DNA from: Antedon bifida
Lineage: Eukaryota > Echinodermata > Crinoidea > Comatulida > Antedonidae
Direction of reading: 5' to 3'
DNA: 64,000 nucleotides
NCBI GenBank assembly: GCA_963402885.1
Contig: OY727099.1
Span: forward strand, 17,875,001 to 17,939,000
Part shown: piece by piece, positions 59,660 through 64,000 of the stretch
Layout: each line of letters begins with the position of its first letter
Numbering within the stretch: the stretch's first letter is position 1
The notes under the pieces: generated by a model
The model's input: the letters and a program-made list of their open reading frames with translations, nothing else
What the model was told of the DNA's origin: nothing
The model's database searches: none
Made by a program: the position numbers and the translations under genes

Positions 59660-60940
59660 GATCATGATTTCTAGGACTAGAATAGAAGCCTATGGTATTA
59701 TTAACCTTTCTTAATCTAGGCCTATGCCCAGTAGTAGACCTTTTAATCAATTATTGCAAGGCTTCTGGGTCTAACTAGGCTAGTAGGCCTAGTATATAAG
59801 GCTTAGCCTCAAGGTGATGTTCAAGGCCAAGACAACAATGTCTCGGGCCTAGCATAGCGAGTGACTCTATAGTAACTACTAGTACTACGCCATTCCTAAC
59901 TAGGCCTAGCCTAGCTAGGCACTGTGGTAGGCCTAGCTATGAAATATAATATAAACTTGGGCTAGGCCCTGCTAGTAGTAGTAGCCGCTTAATTAGTAGG
60001 CCATAGCCAGTTAGTTAGTGGTAGGCCCCACTCGCCAGACTTACTACTTTAGTAGTAGGGGAATATAGGCACAGCCTATGCAAGATAGAAGGCATAACTA
60101 GGCCTATGCCTACTACCAGGCATCTACTAGCTAGGGCCTAGTAGTAGTAATTTATTATAGGTGCAGCCTAATAGGCCTATACTAGCTAGAGGGGGTAGGG
60201 CTAGCCTAGTAGTAAGGCTAGGTCTTTTTATGATGGCCTACTAGCCTACTACTAGACTAGAGGCCTAGCTAGGCCTCAGGCTCTAGAGTCCTATAATATG
60301 CTTTAGTAAGTTTAAGTAGTAGAAATAGGGCCTAGGCTAGTAGTAGGGCCATGCCTCTAACTAGGGCTAAGAGTAAAGACTAGCTAGCTAGGGCCTAGCC
60401 TAGCTAGCCTAGTTTAGGCTAGGGCCTATATGTTAGGCCTAAATAAACTAACAAGAGACTCTCGGACTAAAGTAATAGGCTTAGCCTAGCTAGGCATACT
60501 ACTAGGCCTAGTAGGCTAGTAGTACTTATAACTAGGCTAGCCTAGTAGGCCTAGCCTTTTTTGGGTGGGCCTAGCCCTAGGGCTAGCTAGGGCCTAGGCC
60601 TAAATAGGCTAGCTAGGCCTGGGTGTGTAGCCTGCCTACTAGCCTAGCTAGGGTAGGCCTAGGCCTAGCTAGGCCTAGGCTAGGGCCTAGCTAGCTTAAT
60701 TAGGCCTAGCTAATAATAAGATACAGAGAATAATATGTAGCTTTTGTGCCAGAGCCAGACAGACATAAAACACATTGCCATTCTAGCCTAGCCTAGCCTA
60801 GGGCCTAGAGGTAGGCCTACTATCTAGTACTAGGCCTAGCCTAGGCTAGTCTCTAGACACACATAGCCTATAGGCCTAGGTAGGCCTAGGCCTACTAGCT
60901 AGGGCCAGGCCTAGGCCTAGGCTAGGCCTATTTTAAAATT
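59660..60940. repeat. Large GGCCTA/CTAGC low-complexity island in intron 1 of the coiled-coil gene
   Basis: About 1.3 kb dominated by AGGCCTAGC, CTAGTAGTAG, GGGCCTAG and CTAGCTAG words with no fixed period. It is the longest of the four islands. Confidence 0.9.
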
Positions 60941-61120
60941 CGTTTTTGTGATTGAATTTTAAAAAATACAGTAGGCCTACTGCTTAAATGGTAATATAAA
61001 TATATATATATAAATCCCAAATGCCAACATATTATATTATAACTTTTAAATGCAATTCAAGTTAAATATTCGAAGAAATAATCACAAATAAAGCGGGAGA
61101 AAACACAAAACTCAACTTAC

Positions 61121-61205
61121 TAGATCGCAATTTTTGTTGTGTGAAGTCGGTTGCCTAGTTGGCCGGCCAAGTTGCCATGTATCACCTCGATACCTAACAA
61201 CAGAG
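61121..61205 (-). promoter_or_regulatory. 5' non-coding exon and probable promoter of the coiled-coil gene
   Basis: The donor GTAAGTT at 61120-61114 matches the acceptor (exon edge at 59513) of the ATG-bearing exon. Two RFX half-sites (GGCAAC on the minus strand) lie 29 bp apart at about 61148 and 61174; neither has a good partner half. The transcription start is not defined. Confidence 0.4.
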
Positions 61206-61209
61206 AGCG

Positions 61210-62670
61210 CACGCGTACATAACTTTTAGCCAATTGCCGTTCAATATCTGCTGCACAACGGCATTATTTCCTTGGACGCTCATAAATATTCAAATTACAC
61301 TAGCTATTATTATAATACGATACTATACGATAATTGTCATTTAACAACATGTAAAAATGAAATTTGATTGGTTGAATTCAATAAAATACACATATAAATA
61401 CAATATAAAGCATCGTAACCAGTGATTCTATAAGTGGCCTTTATTGTCTGCAGCGCGTTTAGTGTAAAGAAAAGACTGTGTATTGTTCGCAATTTACAAA
61501 TACTAGTATATAAAAATAAAGTGTTTAAAAACACTCTAAAATACTGTATATAGATAATTATTAAAATTTCAAATTACAATTTTGTATCTATAATTATACA
61601 GGTACTGTTGTTTGGATTTCATTCCTAAAAAAGCAAATCCTTTCGTTATATTATTTTATGATTGACGCCGATTTTGAACGTCAACAACTTGTCAAGTCAC
61701 TCGGACCATCATTATAATAAATGGCGGTAGATCTGCATATATATATATAATATAAAAGAAGACAAAACTCCATACTCCAAACTCTGATGTTTCTACACAA
61801 CGATATGATTGCAGATAAAAATGTTGATCCTTTAGTGATACAATACATTCATAGACCATCTTATACACAGTCACAGGAGTTGACCATTGAATATGTATGC
61901 CATCTGGCGCATTCGCTCTCTCTGTGTATCATTTTATACAGTATTGCTTTTACTTTGTATATTTTGCATCTCCAGTTGTAGGCCTACAAGTAATATAAAT
62001 TTCAAATGGTTTTATTTATACTCGATATGAAAAATATAACAGTAAAAATATATACATAATATAAAACACAGTATAGTACAAGGCGTGTTCGATCATTAAT
62101 ATATTGCAAAATGTGTGCTTTTTCAATAAGTTCAAGAAAAACAAAAAAACAACAAATTATAATTGTAGACACCAATAAAAGGCAAAGTAAAATTGATAAA
62201 AATCAAAATACCGACTTAAAATATCTTAATAAGATTAGGATAAAATAATATGTTTAAAAAAAATAAATATATTGCATTTTAATTATAATTCAGAGGACTA
62301 TGCTTATTAATTATGTAATTTTAAGAGAGCCTTTACGTTCGTTTAAATTGACTTATTGACATATCGAAATTAATTTTTTTTTTCGGTATGCGGTTTTGGA
62401 ACGTACAGATTTGAGTTTCCATGACGAAATTTGTTACTGAAAAGTATTTGGTTTTACAAAATTGTTTAAATAAGTTGCCGTACTCTCCCTTAAGATTTAA
62501 AAAAAAAGTAGTAAATTTTCAAATTGAGTTCTTTTGCTCAAAGACATCCAATTGGCAGTTTTTAGCAAATTTACGCCATTTTAAATTACAAACAATTCTT
62601 GCTGCCCTATGTTGTATTGTTTAGCTAAATGTGGCATGGCACTACACACATTTATATGAATGTATTTAAG
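61210..62670. other. Intergenic interval, no gene seen
   Basis: AT-rich with several short frames on both strands and no domain. A plus-strand frame at 62421-62624 (67 codons) has no recognisable content. Confidence 0.35.
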
Positions 62671-63215
62671 TTAAAGATGTATTTTCCCTTTGTCAAATTC
62701 CAAAAAAAAAAAAGATTTCGAAAAAAAAGTGGATCATTTTGAAGTATCATAATAGTTATTAACTTTCACCAAAAATTAGTAGAAACAAAAATCATTTAAC
62801 TGAAATACAGACGTCTTTTGGTTCAAAAAATAACTTTGACTTCCAGTCAAAGTTTTCGATCAAAACAATATCTCATAATGCAACGCACTCATTTGGCTAC
62901 TCCGTATGCATAATCATAAAACTTCCTCGCGATCTGTGTGAAAACACCTTCTCAACCGTGACGAGTTGTAAACAATCCTAATTAGCATCATGCATAATGT
63001 ATACTCATGGTTTGAAATCTTTGTTTACTTTCGCCCGCGACGATTTTCAAGATGAAATGTAATCAAATTAATTTAGCTGTTAATTACGTAAAATTTTTGT
63101 TTTTGGCTCGAATTTTCGACTTAAAGTGAATAACTTTAATATTAGAATGGCCAATTTAAATTTAGAATATTTTGACCTTCATTTTTTTGTGTTTTAAAGG
63201 ACAATACATCTTTAA
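62671..63215. mobile_element. TTAA-flanked MITE, copy 3 (diverged)
   Basis: The 545-bp element has the same orientation as the 16370 copy, with ends TTAAAGATGTATTTTCCCTT and the inverse, TTAA at both sides, and the AACTTTGACT hairpin kept. About one base in ten seems changed from the 16370 copy. Confidence 0.85.
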
Positions 63216-63300
63216 AGTTTTAACATGAAAAATAAAATCAAATTTTGAATAGACCATTTTGTAGTTATAGTTATTCACTTTCACCGAAAAAAAATAATTA
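63216..63300. repeat. Fragment related to the 8878-9230 MITE
   Basis: AACATGAAAAATAAAATCAA, then ATTTTGTAGTTATAGTTATTC, is a worn inverse match of about 9130-9215. It lies beside the third 555-bp-type copy. Confidence 0.5.
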
Positions 63301-63379
63301 ATTTTGCTTATAAAAACTAGAATAGTGTGTATTTTGTTTTACATTTCTTGAAGAAAACCCTACAAATAATATCACTTAC

Positions 63380-63544
63380 TTGTAGAACTTGCTTTTCAGT
63401 GATGTTTTTTCCTTTCATTGCTATGTCCAGTTTGGTGTTTAATTTGTTGTTTTCATTAATCGGCCGGCCATTTACAGACTGGAATACATAAAAAACAAGA
63501 CAAACGAACATCGACAAAGTCCATAAAGATCCAATAAAACTCAA
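63380..63544 (-). CDS. First exon of an apparently secreted protein, sharing a segment with coiled-coil exon 23
   Basis: The ATG at 63544 opens a hydrophobic leader (MSFIGSLWTLSMFVCLVFYV, cleavage likely after SVNG), then RPINENNKLNTKLDIAMKGK and NITEKQVLQ up to a perfect donor CAA|GTAAGT at 63380/63379. The second half is clearly related at nucleotide level to exon 50456-50349 of the coiled-coil gene (INENNKLKTELDIATKETKN): 33 of 36 bases match around 63418-63453, and similarity runs on across the donor into the intron. The first half has no match there. Further exons would lie to the left but are not recognised; if the donor is not used, the frame runs 20 more codons to a stop at 63317. Function unknown; a small secreted peptide or a dead chimera are both possible. 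Confidence 0.5.
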
Positions 63545-63549
63545 ACATG

Positions 63550-64000
63550 TTTATACAAACAAACATTATTGTTATTTTAAGTATGTAACACTCTTTTCAT
63601 AAACATTCACGTACAACTCTTTCATAACAAAATTGTTTCCATCTTCTCCAACTAAAAGTCGTAGTAGGCCTAAGTCGTGTCTCGGGTCGCCGTAGTACAG
63701 ATATACTATAACTACTAGGCCTACATCAGACTTTTATCCAGTTTTGATTTTACAATCATTCGAGAAACACCTCACAAAGTCAAGTTCAATATTGAATATC
63801 TAAACGATGCAGGCTAATGGGCGTTTGGTATTTGACAAGATCGCGTAAAATTTATAATTTTAAACTTACGATATTTAGTATTACTACTGTAGCTTAGTAT
63901 GTGGTTATATACTAATTCGCATGGGAGGAGTAAGTATAACAAAAGCTCACTCTTCCCTGATAAAAGTACTCAAATTATTTGTTAAAAAAAACATATTGTA
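63550..64000. other. Right end of the window, nothing recognised
   Basis: AT-rich with a few GGCCTA words near 63664-63722. It would include the promoter of the 63.5-kb exon. Confidence 0.3.

Noticed and set aside
61145..61185. X-box in the promoter of the coiled-coil gene
   Set aside because: Two GGCAAC half-sites are present, but the matching left halves are poor, so a ciliary role from this alone is not supported.
63317..63379. Somatostatin-like or urotensin-like cyclic peptide (CRVFFKKC) at the end of the secreted frame
   Set aside because: It lies past a perfect splice donor, lacks a dibasic cleavage site before it, and corresponds to intron in the related exon at 50349.

Overview
The window looks like nuclear DNA of a marine invertebrate, most likely an echinoderm or another ambulacrarian. 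It is AT-rich and intron-rich, and about half of it reads as transposon remains. Host genes include a TAF12 histone-fold subunit, an SLC22-type transporter, a NACHT-LRR (NLR) receptor of the kind expanded in echinoderms, and a large coiled-coil gene. The taxonomic call is inference from gene types and repeat style; nothing in the sequence proves the species.

Layout. 1-4.3 kb: five TAF12 coding exons on the minus strand, the last exon lying off the left edge, with inverted-repeat elements in the introns. 4.8-6.5 kb: a GGCCTA-rich island and old repeats. 6.6-21.3 kb: a nine-coding-exon SLC22 transporter gene on the plus strand. Its 9.8-kb first intron holds several LINEs, two minisatellites or microsatellites, MITEs and a LINE carrying three later insertions. 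21.3-24 kb: a small unrecognised gene on the minus strand with a perfect RFX X-box just upstream. 24.5-26.4 kb: a minus-strand Gypsy remnant with one LTR. 27.4-27.9 kb: a LINE 3' end. 28.9-32.7 kb: the NLR gene on the minus strand, whose long last exon is broken. 35.6-36.2 kb: a 555-bp MITE. 38.3-44.2 kb: a plus-strand Gypsy element, decayed and interrupted by two LINE fragments. 44.2-46.3 kb: repeats and a minisatellite. 46.4-61.2 kb: a 36-exon coiled-coil gene on the minus strand (about 1805 residues) with two kinds of internal repeat. 62.7-63.5 kb: another MITE copy, then the first exon of an apparently secreted protein that shares a segment with an exon of the coiled-coil gene.

The host genes do not form an operon or pathway; they are neighbours in a repeat-rich region. 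The points most worth attention are: the tandem expansion of 174-nt phase-2 exons together with their introns; the 63.4-kb exon that joins a signal peptide to a segment shared with coiled-coil exon 23; the two tiny lysine/arginine-rich linker exons of the NLR gene; the 555-bp MITE family flanked by TTAA; and the nested transposon stack at 14.4-17.3 kb. Exon boundaries were set by hand from GT/AG signals and phase continuity and have not been checked against transcripts.
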